Both the position numbers and the translations under genes were made by a program. From positions 1-64,000 of the forward strand of contig NZ_FQZZ01000005.1 of assembly GCF_900142185.1 (NCBI RefSeq): a DNA stretch of 64,000 bases. The letters run 5' to 3'. Of the stretch, positions 8,388 through 16,918 are shown piece by piece; position 1 is the stretch's first letter; each line of letters starts with the position of its first letter. Origin of the DNA: Lutimaribacter pacificus (GTDB lineage: Bacteria > Pseudomonadota > Alphaproteobacteria > Rhodobacterales > Rhodobacteraceae). The notes beneath the pieces were generated by a model. That model did no database searches. It saw nothing but the letters and a program-made list of their open reading frames with translations, and was not told where the DNA came from.

Positions 8388-9458
8388 TTACAGCGATACG
8401 ATATGGTTGTCCCACGCGCAGTCGAACCGGCCGAGTGCCGCCGGCGTGCCCGATCCGACCGAGATAAGCCCGCCCAGCCCGTCGCTGGCCAGGTAACCGC
8501 CCGGCCGCGGGGCGAGGCCACAGATATCTGACCGCGACACCGCACCCAGGAAATCCCCCCGGTCCGAGAACCTGTGCATCCGCCCGCCGCGCGGCGAGGT
8601 GATGGCGAATTCGCGCCCCTCGCCGTCGAAGGCGATGCTGCCGGCATAGCCCTGCATCGCCAGTTCGTCGGCCAGCGGCGCCTCGGCCAGAACCGGGGCC
8701 GCGCCCCTGCGGTGCAGCCCGGCCAGCGGCGGCGCGGCGCCCTGCGCGCCCTCCCACTGCATGGCGAAACCGACCAGCCCGTCGGCACGCACCGCAAGGT
8801 GGCGGATGGAATTCTGCCTGAAATCCGGCGCCATCTCGACCTGGTCGAGAACCGTGCCGGACAGGTCCAGGTAGGTCAGGTTCGGCCGCATCGTCGGGAT
8901 GTTCAGCTTGGTGCGGTCGGTGGGGTCGGTGGCGATGCCGCCATTGGCGACGACCAGCGTTTCGCCGTCGGGCATCAGCCGCAGATCGTGCGGCCCGATG
9001 CCCGAGGACGCCATTTCGCCGATCCGGGCATATCCGGCACGGGTGTCCCAGACCCCGATCACGCCCCGGCTGTCCCCGCTCATCTGTTCGCAGGTGAACA
9101 GGGTATCGCCCCCGTTGGCAAAGACGCCATGGCCGTTGAACTGCCGCCCCCCGGGGGGAGCAAGGCGGTGCAGGATGTCGCCGCGCGCGCAGTCGATGAC
9201 AAGGGCATAGGTGCCGGGCCTGCGGGCAAAGGCGACGGCCTCGGCGCGGCGGGGGTGGCCCGCCCCGGCATGGCCGCGGGCGGGCAGCGGCACGCGGAAG
9301 GTCGCGGCCCCGCCGGCATCGAGGCCGTAGAGCGCGAAACCGCCATCCGCGCCCTTCGCGGCGGCGATATAGGCCGGGCTGCCCGCCGCCGCCCAGCCCA
9401 GATGCGGCGCCGTTCCGGCGGCGAGAAGGGCGGCAAGAAAGCTTCGGCGGGTGGTCAT
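8388..9458 (-). CDS. DUF1513 domain-containing Tat-exported protein
   Basis: A 356-residue periplasmic protein of the DUF1513 family, predicted to fold as a beta-propeller-like repeat protein. The N-terminus (TTRRSFLAALLAAG) is a twin-arginine signal followed by a hydrophobic stretch and an AxA-like cleavage region at about residue 25. It is the last gene of the iron module, 3 bases after the second imelysin gene. DUF1513 genes typically travel with imelysin and di-heme oxidoreductase genes, as here, so a role in periplasmic iron handling is likely, although no activity is established that I can name. Confidence 0.88.
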   Translation of the reverse strand: MTTRRSFLAALLAAGTAPHLGWAAAGSPAYIAAAKGADGGFALYGLDAGGAATFRVPLPARGHAGAGHPRRAEAVAFARRPGTYALVIDCARGDILHRLAPPGGRQFNGHGVFANGGDTLFTCEQMSGDSRGVIGVWDTRAGYARIGEMASSGIGPHDLRLMPDGETLVVANGGIATDPTDRTKLNIPTMRPNLTYLDLSGTVLDQVEMAPDFRQNSIRHLAVRADGLVGFAMQWEGAQGAAPPLAGLHRRGAAPVLAEAPLADELAMQGYAGSIAFDGEGREFAITSPRGGRMHRFSDRGDFLGAVSRSDICGLAPRPGGYLASDGLGGLISVGSGTPAALGRFDCAWDNHIVSL

Positions 9459-9461
9459 GGG

Positions 9462-10448
9462 TCAGTCTCCGTCCTGGGAATTGAAACCGGGTGCGATGCC
9501 GAGCCGCACGCCGATCCCGGCCTCGATGGCGTCGCGCAGGCTGCGGATTGCCTGTTGCAGGATCTCGACATGCAGCCGTGCCTGCGGGTCGGTCACGGTC
9601 TGAAATGCCGGGTCGTCGATGACGGTTGCGGCCTCGTGCACGCGGGCCAGCGCGGCGTCGGTGGCGGGCAGCTCCCAGTCGGCCAGCGCCGCGGCAAGGT
9701 CGCGTGCGGCACCTGCGGCCAGAACCGCGTTGCGCAGGCTGCGCCCGGACCTCCATGCCTCGGCCCGCGCCGGGCGGGGGCGGTCGAACGTGCCCATCGG
9801 CCGCCCGAGCCGCTGATCGGCGGTAAACTCCAGCGACGACAGGATTTGCGTGTAAAGCGCGCGGATCGCCTCGTCGCCGGTCAGGTAGGTGGCGTTTCCG
9901 GCCTCTCCGGCGGTGCGGAGGGTGTCGGCGAACAACCCGGCCCAGCCGTCGGACAGGGCGCCGGCCTGGCGGTTCAGGTCCGCCGCGATGGTGGTGACCA
10001 GCGCGCAGGTATAGCTGCCCGCCGCGTAATCGGCGAAGGCGGGGTCGTATAGCAGCATTTCGATGGCGAAAAGCCCGCGCGCGGCGATCGACACGTCGGC
10101 ATAGGATTGCGGGTCATGCGCGACCGGATCTTCGTCGGCGATCAGCCGGGCAAGGGTGCGGCCGGTGAACCCGCGCGCGTCGGGCCAGAACGCGACCGAA
10201 AGCGCGCCGGTCTCGGACGGGCCGAGCCGCAGGTCGGCAACCGGCATCCACGCATCGAACGCCGCCTGAAAGGCGGGCCGCACCGATGCGGCGCGGCAGT
10301 CGGCCTCTGCGCTTTGCGCCAGCGCCCCGGCGGCGGCGGCGAACGTGTCGAACCCCGGCAGGATATGCCGGTCAAGCGCCTCGTCCACACCGGCGGCGGC
10401 GGGTGTGGACAGGCCAAGGACAAGCGCCATGGCGGCAAGATGTTTCAT
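9462..10448 (-). CDS. imelysin family protein, variant without the conserved His
   Basis: A 328-residue secreted protein with a signal peptide (residues 1-19, ending PAAAG) and an imelysin (M75/EfeO-like) helical domain. The family motif G-x-H-x-x-E reads GLFAIE at residues 125-130, so the His is replaced by Phe127 while Glu130 remains. The full-length paralogue upstream keeps the His. The start at 10448 overlaps the stop of the di-heme gene as ATGA. It is shorter than the other imelysin (420 residues). It may be a structural or accessory subunit in iron uptake rather than a metal-binding one; that is inference from the missing residue. Confidence 0.85.
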   Translation of the reverse strand: MKHLAAMALVLGLSTPAAAGVDEALDRHILPGFDTFAAAAGALAQSAEADCRAASVRPAFQAAFDAWMPVADLRLGPSETGALSVAFWPDARGFTGRTLARLIADEDPVAHDPQSYADVSIAARGLFAIEMLLYDPAFADYAAGSYTCALVTTIAADLNRQAGALSDGWAGLFADTLRTAGEAGNATYLTGDEAIRALYTQILSSLEFTADQRLGRPMGTFDRPRPARAEAWRSGRSLRNAVLAAGAARDLAAALADWELPATDAALARVHEAATVIDDPAFQTVTDPQARLHVEILQQAIRSLRDAIEAGIGVRLGIAPGFNSQDGD

Positions 10449-12001
10449 AGGCTCTCCAGGTATCGGATCAGGGCGGCGCGGTCCTCGGGCGGCATGTCGA
10501 CCACGGTATCGCGGGCCGCCTGCGCCTCGCCACCATGCCACAGCACCGCTTCGAGAAGCGAGCGCGCGCGCCCGTCATGCAGGAAAAAGCTGTGCCCCGA
10601 AACGGTTTGCGTCAGCCCGATGCCCCAAAGCGGCGCGGTGCGCCATTCCCGGCCGTTCGCGCGGCCCTCGGGCCGGTTGTCGGCCAGGCCGTCGCCCATG
10701 TCGTGCAGCAGCAGGTCGGTATAGGGCCAGATCAGCTGGAAACTGGCGGGATCGCCGCCTTCCAGCCGGTGGGTCACATAGGTCGGGCGATGGCAGGCGG
10801 TGCAGCCGGTGCCATAGAACACTTCCCGTCCGCGCAGCACCTCGGGGTCGTCCAGGTCGCGCCGCGCGGGCACGGCCAGCGTGCGGCTGTAGAACGCCAC
10901 GAGGTCAAGGCCCGTCCGGTCGATCTCGACCCCGCCATGCTCGGGGTCGCCACCGTCGAGTGCCGCGATGCATGCGGTCTGCGCCGCGGTGCATTCGCCC
11001 GACCCGGCCGGGTGCAGCGGGTTCGAGATGCCGATATCGCCGGCGAAGGCCTCGGCCGTCTGTTCCAGGACCGTCGGATTGCCCGCCTTGTGCCCGAACC
11101 GGCCCAGCATCGGGCGGTCGTGGACAGTGGACCAGACGATCTGGGGATGGCCGGAAATCCCGTCGCCATCGGTATCGTCGGGATCGGCCCAGGCCAGGAT
11201 ATCCCCGGTCGGGATCGCTTCGAGCAGGCCCATGCCGATCATCTGCGGCGCCACGCGCGGGCTGAGCATCGCACCGGGATGGAGCGGGCCATAGCCCAGG
11301 TCGGCGGCGGTATAGGTGGGGCGGCGGAGCGTCGCCACCTCGCCGCCCGACAGCTTCACCTCGACCTCGTCATAGCGGATGTCGAGCCGGTATTCGGGCG
11401 TGTGGCCGGGCAGGCTGAAATCCTGCAACTGCCCGCCATAGACCGGATCGGGCGCGGTGGCGTGGGTGCCGGCGATATAGCGTTCGATCGCGTCCGCATC
11501 GGGGGCGGGGACCGAGATGCGCAGGAACATCGACACCGCGCCGTCCTTGGGGCCTTCGGGCGGATGGCCGCGCCCGTCCTTCAGGTGGCAGCGCTGGCAG
11601 GAGCGCGCGTTGTAGAGCGGCCCCAGCCCGTCCGACGCGATGGTCGAGGCGGGCGGCGACACCCAGAGCCGGCGGAACATGCCGTTGCCGACGCGGAAAT
11701 CGAGCTCCTGCTCGAAGCTGAGATTGGCGGCGGGTTGCGAAAACGCGTCCGCCGTGTCGCGTGCACGCACCGTCTGGGCGCCGCCGGGGTTTTCCTCGAA
11801 CGGCCAGGGGGCCGAGAAATCGCCGGGCGGGGCGGTGACGGCGGCGATGCGTTCGCGTTCGGCATCGGTGCGGGGCACCACGTTCAGGTGCGGGTCTTCG
11901 AGACCGGCCCAGGGCGGCGGGTCGATGGCCCCGGCCTTGCCGGCAAGGGTAAGGGCGGCCGCCAGCGCGACGGCCGCGACAATGCCGTTACTCGGCTTCA
12001 T
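10445..12001 (-). CDS. di-heme oxidoreductase family (DUF1111) c-type cytochrome
   Basis: A 518-residue periplasmic protein with a signal peptide and two heme c attachment sites, CQRCH at residues 135-139 and CTACH at 400-404. The arrangement fits the di-heme oxidoreductase/DUF1111 family (often labelled thiol oxidoreductase), distantly related to di-heme peroxidases. The start at 12001 gives a clean signal peptide and overlaps the end of bfr by 14 bases; ATGs at 12016 and 12028 are alternatives and no choice has a strong ribosome site. Between bacterioferritin and an imelysin gene, it probably changes the redox state of iron or a chelate in the periplasm (inference from context). Confidence 0.88.
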   Translation of the reverse strand: MKPSNGIVAAVALAAALTLAGKAGAIDPPPWAGLEDPHLNVVPRTDAERERIAAVTAPPGDFSAPWPFEENPGGAQTVRARDTADAFSQPAANLSFEQELDFRVGNGMFRRLWVSPPASTIASDGLGPLYNARSCQRCHLKDGRGHPPEGPKDGAVSMFLRISVPAPDADAIERYIAGTHATAPDPVYGGQLQDFSLPGHTPEYRLDIRYDEVEVKLSGGEVATLRRPTYTAADLGYGPLHPGAMLSPRVAPQMIGMGLLEAIPTGDILAWADPDDTDGDGISGHPQIVWSTVHDRPMLGRFGHKAGNPTVLEQTAEAFAGDIGISNPLHPAGSGECTAAQTACIAALDGGDPEHGGVEIDRTGLDLVAFYSRTLAVPARRDLDDPEVLRGREVFYGTGCTACHRPTYVTHRLEGGDPASFQLIWPYTDLLLHDMGDGLADNRPEGRANGREWRTAPLWGIGLTQTVSGHSFFLHDGRARSLLEAVLWHGGEAQAARDTVVDMPPEDRAALIRYLESL

Positions 12002-12473
12002 CCATTCGGGACGCATTGAGATGTGCATAGTTTTCCGCGCCGACGCGCTCGTGCAGGTCAAGTTGGGTTTCAAGGAAATCTATGTGGCCTTCCTCGTCGG
12101 CCAGCAGCTCTTCGAACAGGGATTTCGACACCCAGTCGCTGACCGAGGCGCAATATTCCCGCGCCTCGCGGTAAAGCGCCGCGGCCTCCTGTTCGGCGGC
12201 AAGATCGCATTCCAGCGTTTCCTTCGGTGTCTGCCCGATCCGCAGCGGGTCGAGCTTTTGCAGGTTCGGGTGCCCCTCCAGAAAGATGATCCGCTCGATG
12301 ATCTTGTCGGCGTGGTTCATCTCTTCGATGGATTCCTCGCGGCTCTTGCCGGCCATGTGGCCGAGGCCCCAATCCTCCTGCAGCTTGTAGTGCAGCCAGT
12401 ACTGGCTGATCGCGGTCAGTTCGCTGCGCAGCGCGCGGTTCAGATAGTCGATGACCTTAGCGTCGCCCTTCAT
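11988..12473 (-). CDS. bfr: bacterioferritin
   Basis: A 161-residue heme-containing ferritin that stores iron in a 24-subunit shell. Every ferroxidase ligand sits at the canonical position: Glu18, Glu51, His54, Glu94, Glu127 and His130, and the heme-ligating Met52 is present (EEMNHADK). Length matches the family. The ATG at 12473 is preceded by GGAG at about 8 bases. It overlaps the end of bfd by 17 bases, so Bfd and Bfr should be made together, consistent with Bfd being the electron donor that lets iron out of bacterioferritin. Confidence 0.96.
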   Translation of the reverse strand: MKGDAKVIDYLNRALRSELTAISQYWLHYKLQEDWGLGHMAGKSREESIEEMNHADKIIERIIFLEGHPNLQKLDPLRIGQTPKETLECDLAAEQEAAALYREAREYCASVSDWVSKSLFEELLADEEGHIDFLETQLDLHERVGAENYAHLNASRMDEAE

Positions 12474-12714
12474 GTGTCGTCTCCTGTGTGGCCGCGCGGC
12501 GCAGGCCGCGCAGGTGCATGGGTACCCCAAGATTGTCGTTCTTGCGCATGACATCGACGAACAGCGAGATACATCCGCCGCAATCGGCCGCCTTGCCCAG
12601 GGCGCGATAGACCTTCCTTGGTGTGATGATCGTATCGGAGTCGGACGCCCGCATCCAGTCGATCGCGGCGTGTATGTCGTGGTCGGTGATGTTCATGCAG
12701 TGGCAGACGATCAT
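12457..12714 (-). CDS. bfd: bacterioferritin-associated ferredoxin
   Basis: An 85-residue [2Fe-2S] protein. The four cluster ligands follow the BFD pattern: Cys4-x-Cys6 (CHC) and Cys45-x2-Cys48 (CGGC). Bfd docks on bacterioferritin and passes an electron to its heme so stored Fe(III) leaves as Fe(II). The gene lies directly before bfr and overlaps it. The last 15 or so residues ([11 protein letters not shown]) are a polar tail overlapping the bfr start. A GC-rich hairpin just upstream separates it from the imelysin gene. Confidence 0.94.
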   Translation of the reverse strand: MIVCHCMNITDHDIHAAIDWMRASDSDTIITPRKVYRALGKAADCGGCISLFVDVMRKNDNLGVPMHLRGLRRAATQETTHEGRR

Positions 12715-12735
12715 AGGCGACTCCGGGTCAGGGTG

Positions 12736-12761
12736 GGCCGGGGCGGCGTTGCGCCCCGGCC
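12736..12761 (-). terminator. intra-operon hairpin between imelysin and bfd
   Basis: A perfect 10-bp stem (GGCCGGGGCG / CGCCCCGGCC) with a 6-base loop in the 54-base gap between the imelysin stop and the bfd start. There is no T-run after it on the minus strand, so it is more likely a partial attenuator or RNA-processing stop giving more imelysin than bfd/bfr message. Confidence 0.5.
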
Positions 12762-12768
12762 AGGCAGG

Positions 12769-14031
12769 TCATTCAAAGACGGCGGAGGGGTTGTCGAGGC
12801 TGTCGGAGCCTTCGAACTCGATCCCGCCGAGATCGAGCGCGGTGACGACCCGCTCGATCGAGCGGGTCTGCGCGATCAGCGCGTCCACACCGCCCATGAT
12901 CAGCGCCTCGCCCGCGGCGTTGCCGCGCTCCAGCATCTCGTCATAGGCGAAACCGGCCTCGGCGGCGGTCTTGATGCGGCCAAGCGCCATCATCGTGCCG
13001 GACAGGCGCTGGCGCATTTCGGCATCCAGCGCGCCATCCTTCGCCGCCACCAGGTCGGACAGCGACGCGCCCGAGACCACGCTGCCGTCGATCCGCACGT
13101 AATTGCCGAGATAGACGTTCTGGATGCCCAGCCCGTCATAATAGTGGCTGTTATGGGTGTTGTCCGAGAAACAGTCATGTTCCTCTTCGGGGTCGTTCAG
13201 CATCAGCCCAAGCCGCATCCGCTCGCCCGCCTGTTCGCCATAGGACAGCGAGCCCATGCCGGTCAGGATCGCAGACAGCCCGGCCTGTTCGTCCTGCGTC
13301 AGTGCCGCGCGGGCCTCGCCGTCGCCGGCCCATTGCGCGGCCATCCATTCCAGGTCCGAGACCAGCAGCGCGGTGGCCGCCTTCAGGTATTCGCTGCGCC
13401 GGTCGCAATGGCCGCCGGTGCAGGCGTCGCCCTGCGCGAAATCGGTCCAGGGCCGGTTGCCGGCCCCGTCGTCATGGCCGTTCAGGTCCTGCCCCCAGAG
13501 CAGGAACTCGATGGCGTGATAGCCGGTGGCGACATTCGCCTCGATCCCGTCGGCCTCGTGCAGGGTGTCCTGCAGCAGGGCGGGGGTGATCTGCGATGCG
13601 TCGATCTCGGTGCCCGACAGGGTGAATGCCGGGTTGGCGATGACGTTCAGCGCGGCAAGCTGGTTCTCGCCGCCCGGCCTGCCATAGGTGCCGTCGACAT
13701 AGTCGATCAGCCCTTCGTCCAGCGGCCAGGCGTTCACGCGGCCTTCCCAGTCGTCCACGATGGCGTTGCCGAAGCGGTAGACCTCGGTCTGCTGATAGGG
13801 CACGCGGGCCTCGAGCCACGCCTCGCGGGCCGCCTGCAACGTCGCGGCCGAGGGCGTGGCGATCACGGCGTCCACTGCATCCTGCAGGGCGCGCGCGGCG
13901 GTCAGGCTGTCCTGGTATTTCGCCTCGGCGATATCGGCATAGGTGCCAAGCACCTCGGCGGCGGATTGCGCCTGCGCCATGCCGGCAAGCCCGGCGGTAA
14001 GGGCCGTCGTGGCCAGAAATGTGCGGATCAT
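12769..14031 (-). CDS. imelysin family protein (peptidase M75/IrpA-like)
   Basis: A 420-residue exported protein with a signal peptide (residues 1-22, cleavage near AQA). The imelysin motif G-x-H-x-x-E is intact as GYHAIE at 170-175 (His172, Glu175). IrpA/imelysin proteins are iron-regulated periplasmic or outer-membrane-linked proteins needed in iron uptake; a peptidase role is doubtful for the family. It is the first gene of the six-gene iron operon and its promoter should lie in the AT-richer 14.03-14.41 kb spacer. A CTGGHCDRRSEY segment near residue 205 has paired Cys residues that could form a disulphide. Confidence 0.92.
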   Translation of the reverse strand: MIRTFLATTALTAGLAGMAQAQSAAEVLGTYADIAEAKYQDSLTAARALQDAVDAVIATPSAATLQAAREAWLEARVPYQQTEVYRFGNAIVDDWEGRVNAWPLDEGLIDYVDGTYGRPGGENQLAALNVIANPAFTLSGTEIDASQITPALLQDTLHEADGIEANVATGYHAIEFLLWGQDLNGHDDGAGNRPWTDFAQGDACTGGHCDRRSEYLKAATALLVSDLEWMAAQWAGDGEARAALTQDEQAGLSAILTGMGSLSYGEQAGERMRLGLMLNDPEEEHDCFSDNTHNSHYYDGLGIQNVYLGNYVRIDGSVVSGASLSDLVAAKDGALDAEMRQRLSGTMMALGRIKTAAEAGFAYDEMLERGNAAGEALIMGGVDALIAQTRSIERVVTALDLGGIEFEGSDSLDNPSAVFE

Positions 14032-14414
14032 GGTGAAGTCCCTTCGTTCATTCGTGTGTGCGCGCCACGGCGGCCCCGAAGTGGCCTGTCTGCCGGAATG
14101 AGCGATTGCCAGGGGCCATGACGTTTTCCCGACTCGGTTGCTGCCTGATATCTCTGACTTAAATAATCGGATATCGCAATACCAGACAAATAAACTCGGC
14201 TTTATTGTCGCGCCCCCCGGTGACGGGGGCGGGGGCTCGTTTTTCGTGTGTTTGCGTCATGGAAAACAACCGAAGACAGGGCGCGCGCAACTAAAACGCC
14301 GATATCGGCAAAAAATTCTTACCAATTCCGCCATGTTGCGCTAGATTTCGCTCGACCGGGGCGGCCACGCGGCTATCCGCCTGCGCCGCCCGGTTCTGAA
14401 AAGGGAGGAAAGTC
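14032..14414. other. divergent intergenic region with GATATC palindromes and a hairpin
   Basis: This 383-base spacer between imelysin (minus) and dctP-type (plus) genes is clearly richer in A+T than its surroundings. It holds three GATATC sites (14147, 14170, 14301), the last inside the 12-base palindrome GCCGATATCGGC. A possible promoter TTGCTG-N18-AATAAT starts at 14138, and TGA-N9-TCG (14155-14169) is one base off an iron-rhodo-box. A GC hairpin at 14212-14230 is followed by five Ts at 14240. It probably carries both divergent promoters; a short RNA between the promoter and the hairpin is possible. No convincing protein gene is seen. Confidence 0.5.
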
Positions 14415-15515
14415 ATGAGCAACAGAACCACCACGCGGCGCGGCGCGCTGCGGGCTTTTGCCGGTGCAGGGGCCGCGACGCTGGCCGCACCGCATCTTGC
14501 GACGGCGCAAGGGCAGACGACGACGTGGAAGATCCAGACCAGCTGGCCCGGCGGCGCCGGCTTGCAGATCTTCAAGGACTGGTGCGCCACCATCGTCGAA
14601 AAGACCGGCGGCGAACTGGCGTTCCAGCCGTTCGGCGCGAATGACGTGGTCGGCGATTTCCAGCTTTTCGACGCGGTCAAGAACGGCGTGCTGGAGGCGG
14701 TCAACCCCTTCACCATCTATGCGCAGGGCATCATTCCGGCGGCCACGTTCCTGACCTCGATCCCGCTGGGGCTGCGTAACCCGCACGAGTTCGACGTGTT
14801 CTATTACGGGCTGGGCGGCATCGACATCGCGCGCGAGCTTTATGCCGCGCAGGGGATGCATTTCGTCGGCCCCGTGCATCACGGCGCGAACATCATCCAC
14901 TCCAAGGTGCCGATCCGGTCGATCGACGATTTCGGCGGCCGCAAGATGCGCCTGCCCGGCGGCATGGTGGCGGAAATCTTTACCGCCATCGGTGCCGAAA
15001 CCACGGTTCTGCCCGGTTCGGAAATCTTCCCGGCGCTGGAAAAGGGCACGATCGACGTGGCCGACTATGTCGGGCCGGCGGTCAACTATGCGCTCGGCTT
15101 CAGCCAGGTGACCGATTACATCGTGATGGGCCCCCCGGGGTTCATGTCGCTCTATCAGCCGGTCGATACCATGGACATCACCGTGGGCACGGCCGCGTGG
15201 GAGGCGCTGAGCCCGCAGATGCAGCAATTCGTCGAGATGGAAACCCATGTCTATTCGGACATGCACCATGCCGCGATCCAGGCCGCCGACCAGGAAGCCT
15301 GGGCCAAGTTCGAGGCCGACGGCACCGAGGTCACCCGCCTGAGCCAGGACGACGTGGAACTGATGACCGAGGCCGCGGTGCCGATCTGGTTCGACTACGC
15401 CAACCGCGACCCGCAGGCCGCGCGCGCGTTCAAGCTGCAGCTCGATTACATGATGTCCGGCTCGCTGGGCTATGTGGACCCGGCGCTGACGCAGGGGCTG
15501 GAACTCAAGCTCTGA
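14415..15515 (+). CDS. TRAP transporter substrate-binding protein (DctP family)
   Basis: A 366-residue periplasmic receptor with a twin-arginine signal (TTRRGALRAFAGAG, cleavage near ATAQG at about residue 32). The mature protein begins TTTWKIQTSWPGG, typical of the DctP subfamily with mannitol/chloroaromatic or 2-oxo acid-like annotations, and contains GRKMRLPGGMVAEIF, where the conserved Arg that binds the ligand carboxylate is expected. GGGAGGAAAG precedes the ATG. It is followed after a hairpin by its small and large permease genes, completing a TRAP system. Tat export suggests that it folds before crossing the membrane. Substrate unknown. Confidence 0.92.
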   Translation: MSNRTTTRRGALRAFAGAGAATLAAPHLATAQGQTTTWKIQTSWPGGAGLQIFKDWCATIVEKTGGELAFQPFGANDVVGDFQLFDAVKNGVLEAVNPFTIYAQGIIPAATFLTSIPLGLRNPHEFDVFYYGLGGIDIARELYAAQGMHFVGPVHHGANIIHSKVPIRSIDDFGGRKMRLPGGMVAEIFTAIGAETTVLPGSEIFPALEKGTIDVADYVGPAVNYALGFSQVTDYIVMGPPGFMSLYQPVDTMDITVGTAAWEALSPQMQQFVEMETHVYSDMHHAAIQAADQEAWAKFEADGTEVTRLSQDDVELMTEAAVPIWFDYANRDPQAARAFKLQLDYMMSGSLGYVDPALTQGLELKL

Positions 15516-15541
15516 GCGCCTGACCGCCGCAATCGTCCGAC

Positions 15542-15573
15542 CCGCCCGGCGCCCGAACGCGCCGGGCGGTTTT
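15542..15573 (+). terminator. hairpin with T-run between receptor and permease genes
   Basis: A perfect 11-bp stem (CCGCCCGGCGC / GCGCCGGGCGG), 6-base loop, then TTTT. Placed 26 bases after the receptor stop and 28 bases before the small permease start, it probably terminates or stabilises part of the message so that the receptor is made in excess of the membrane subunits. Confidence 0.7.
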
Positions 15574-15601
15574 CCCGAACTCCCAAACAACGAGGACCGC
15601 A

Positions 15602-16915
15602 ATGCCGGGTCTCAGCTTTACGCTGCCGCATTGGCTGTACTGGGTGGGGCTGATCGTCTTTCCCATCGTCGCGATGGTTCTGTCGCGCCGCCCGCAGCCC
15701 GAGGAAAAACGCTATACCCTGCCGCTGGCCTACATGATCGCCGTCACCGGCGGGATCATCGGCCTGCACCGCTTTTACCTGAAAAGCCTGTGGGGCTTCG
15801 TCTTCATCCCGATCTTCCTGTTCGTGCTCTACGCCAACAGCCAGACGCAGGAGGCGCGTTCGGTGCTGTCGGACTATGCCAACCAGATGCGGGTGGCCGA
15901 ACGCACGCTGGACCGCGAAGAGGGCCGCGTCGCCGAGGCGCGCGCGGGGCTGGCCGGGTTGCAGCAGGGCCTTGCAGAGGCGGAGGAGGGCAGCTTTGCC
16001 CAACGCAGCGCCGAACGCCGCCTGCAGCGCGCAGAGGAGACCATCGCCAAGGGCGAGGAGCGGCTGGCCGAGGCGCGCGCCACGGTAAGCGAGACCGGCC
16101 CGCTGCGCGACCAGGCCGCGGCGACGCGGGCATTCTGGAGTCAGGCGGCGGGATATGCCTTTTACCTGATCCTTGCGCTGGTGGTGATCGACCTCGTGCT
16201 TTTGCCGGGGCTGGTGCGGCGTGCCAATGCCAACCTGCCCGCGCATGAGGAACTGTCGGACGCCGAACGCGCCCTGCGCGCCGCCGAGGCCGAGGAAGGC
16301 CCCCGCCATGACAGCGACTATGCCGAGAACTGGATCGACCGGCTGTCGCTGTTCTGCGGCGAGTTCGTGGCCTACTGGGCCGTGATCGCCGTGTTCGTCT
16401 ATTATTACGAGGTGATCGCGCGCTATGTCTTCGGCAGCCCGACGAACTGGGCGCACGAGGCGATGTACCTGATGTTCGGGATGCAGTACCTGATCGCGGG
16501 CGCCTATGCGATGCTGACCGAAAGCCATGTGCGCGTCGATATCTTCTATGCGCCGCTGCCGCCGAAGCGCAAGGCGTGGGTCGACCTGCTGACCTCGGTC
16601 TTCTTCTTCATCTTCGCGGGCACCTTGCTGGTGACCTCGTGGATCTTCGCGATGGACGCGATCGCCGTGCCCTCGGGCAATTCGGTCCTGTCGGACTGGG
16701 CGCGCGGGCAGATCGGGTTCGGCGAGATGCTGGCGGGCTTCGGCCTGAACCAGTGGACCAACCCCAACATCCGCTGGGGCGAAATCAGCTTTAACGAATG
16801 GGAGGTGCCGCTGTGGCCGATGAAATGGGTGATGGTCATGGGCGGCGTCCTGCTGGTTCTGCAGGGCATCTCGAAACTGTCGAAAGACATCCGTGAAATC
16901 GCGCGGGGGAACTGA
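15602..16915 (+). CDS. TRAP transporter small permease (DctQ) with TM2-like and coiled-coil extension
   Basis: A 437-residue protein, more than twice the usual DctQ length (about 160-200). Residues 11-29 form a membrane helix. Residues 38-78 resemble a TM2 domain (GGIIGLHRFYLKSLWGF followed by a hydrophobic helix). Residues 85-170 are rich in Ala, Glu and Arg and look like a long coiled coil. A third helix spans 183-203. The DctQ domain starts near 245 (FCGEFVAYWAV..., EVIARYVFG, NWAHEAMYLMFGMQYL, HVRVDIFY) and has an extra segment at about 365-405 before its last helix. GAGGACC precedes the ATG. The large permease follows 3 bases after the stop. The extension may project into the cytoplasm or periplasm; its role is unknown. 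Confidence 0.85.
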   Translation: MPGLSFTLPHWLYWVGLIVFPIVAMVLSRRPQPEEKRYTLPLAYMIAVTGGIIGLHRFYLKSLWGFVFIPIFLFVLYANSQTQEARSVLSDYANQMRVAERTLDREEGRVAEARAGLAGLQQGLAEAEEGSFAQRSAERRLQRAEETIAKGEERLAEARATVSETGPLRDQAAATRAFWSQAAGYAFYLILALVVIDLVLLPGLVRRANANLPAHEELSDAERALRAAEAEEGPRHDSDYAENWIDRLSLFCGEFVAYWAVIAVFVYYYEVIARYVFGSPTNWAHEAMYLMFGMQYLIAGAYAMLTESHVRVDIFYAPLPPKRKAWVDLLTSVFFFIFAGTLLVTSWIFAMDAIAVPSGNSVLSDWARGQIGFGEMLAGFGLNQWTNPNIRWGEISFNEWEVPLWPMKWVMVMGGVLLVLQGISKLSKDIREIARGN

Positions 16916-16918
16916 GGC

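Noticed and set aside
14138-14344. 68-residue plus-strand frame in the imelysin/TRAP spacer
   Set aside because: It has no ribosome site or domain, contains the hairpin and palindromes, and looks like non-coding AT-rich DNA.
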